A DNA stretch of 63,831 nucleotides, from positions 60,001 through 123,831 of the forward strand of contig CAUYUJ010018495.1 of the NCBI GenBank assembly GCA_963575745.1, given 5' to 3'. The notes under the pieces are model-generated. The model saw only the letters and a program-made list of their open reading frames with translations, was not told where the DNA came from and did not search any database. Below, piece after piece: positions 63,521 to 63,831 of the stretch (position 1 is the first letter of the stretch; each line of letters opens with the position of its first letter). The DNA is from Prorocentrum cordatum. Taxonomy: Eukaryota; Sar; Dinophyceae; Prorocentrales; Prorocentraceae. The position numbers and the translations under genes were made by a program.

Positions 63521-63831
63521 GACGAGGAAGATGTAGGCGCAGGCCCTGCCGATGGGGGCGACGCTGAAGGTGATGGCTGCGACGCTGCGACGACGACAGC
63601 GACGAAGGGCGGCGACGGCGATGGCGACGACGACGGCGACGAAGTGGGGCGGCGACGTCGACGACCACTGGCGGCGGGAACGGTGAACTTTCGCGCGCTC
63701 CTCGGCCCGCCGTGTGGCGCCACGGGGCGGCGCGCGCGCGCGCCCGCCCCCCAGGAGCGCCTGTCCGACGCCCTGGGCGCGGCCGTGTCGCAAGCGGGGG
63801 GGGGGGATGCTCGCGCAGGGGGTCCCCGGGG

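Overview
The window is nuclear DNA from a dinoflagellate. Four things point this way: degenerate copies of the dinoflagellate trans-spliced leader (DinoSL) at three loci; non-LTR retrotransposons whose endonuclease, reverse transcriptase, RNase H and C-terminal Cys/His domains look like dinoflagellate LINEs; very long purine/pyrimidine triplet arrays (GGA/TCC, GAT/ATC, GAC/GTC) in a GC-rich background; and very low density of ordinary genes. A Prorocentrum-like genome would fit, but that is a guess. No prokaryotic operon, CRISPR array, tRNA or rRNA gene was seen.

Layout: 0-6.6 kb is triplet arrays, small inverted-repeat elements and an AT-rich island. 6.6-10.1 kb is LINE-1, a decayed reverse transcriptase with an intact YADD box. 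10.1-13.4 kb is Pro/Thr-type minisatellite and unique DNA. 13.5-15.1 kb (minus strand) is a retroelement tail with an RNase H domain. 15.3-24.7 kb is triplet arrays, a 117-bp minisatellite, a 42-bp minisatellite and a long hairpin. 24.8-29.7 kb is LINE-2, which starts with a spliced-leader relict and is bounded by a 14-bp target-site duplication. 30-43.9 kb is a patchwork of small inverted-repeat elements (some nested), minisatellites and one 100-N assembly gap. 44.08-45.25 kb is the only convincing host gene, a three-exon DUF218 (YdcF/SanA/ElyC-like) protein with a spliced-leader relict 77 bp before its ATG. 48.1-54.5 kb is LINE-3, which starts with a tandem spliced-leader relict and is also bounded by a perfect 14-bp duplication. 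54.5 kb to the end is small inverted-repeat elements, a 240-bp satellite and a large foldback of 16-nt repeats.

Two threads connect the window. First, two LINEs and one host gene carry spliced-leader relicts. This implies that trans-spliced mRNAs were reverse-transcribed and inserted, with both LINEs landing in triplet arrays. Second, at least six families of short (about 140-210 bp) dispersed elements recur in 2-4 copies each. Four (IR-A, IR-B, IR-D, IR-E) have clear terminal inverted repeats, IR-C has a short one, and R-F has none that is clear. I name them IR-A to IR-E and R-F here for convenience; these are not database names. One IR-B copy lies inside an IR-A copy, and one R-F copy lies inside LINE-3, giving relative ages. 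All coordinates of decayed domains are approximate.
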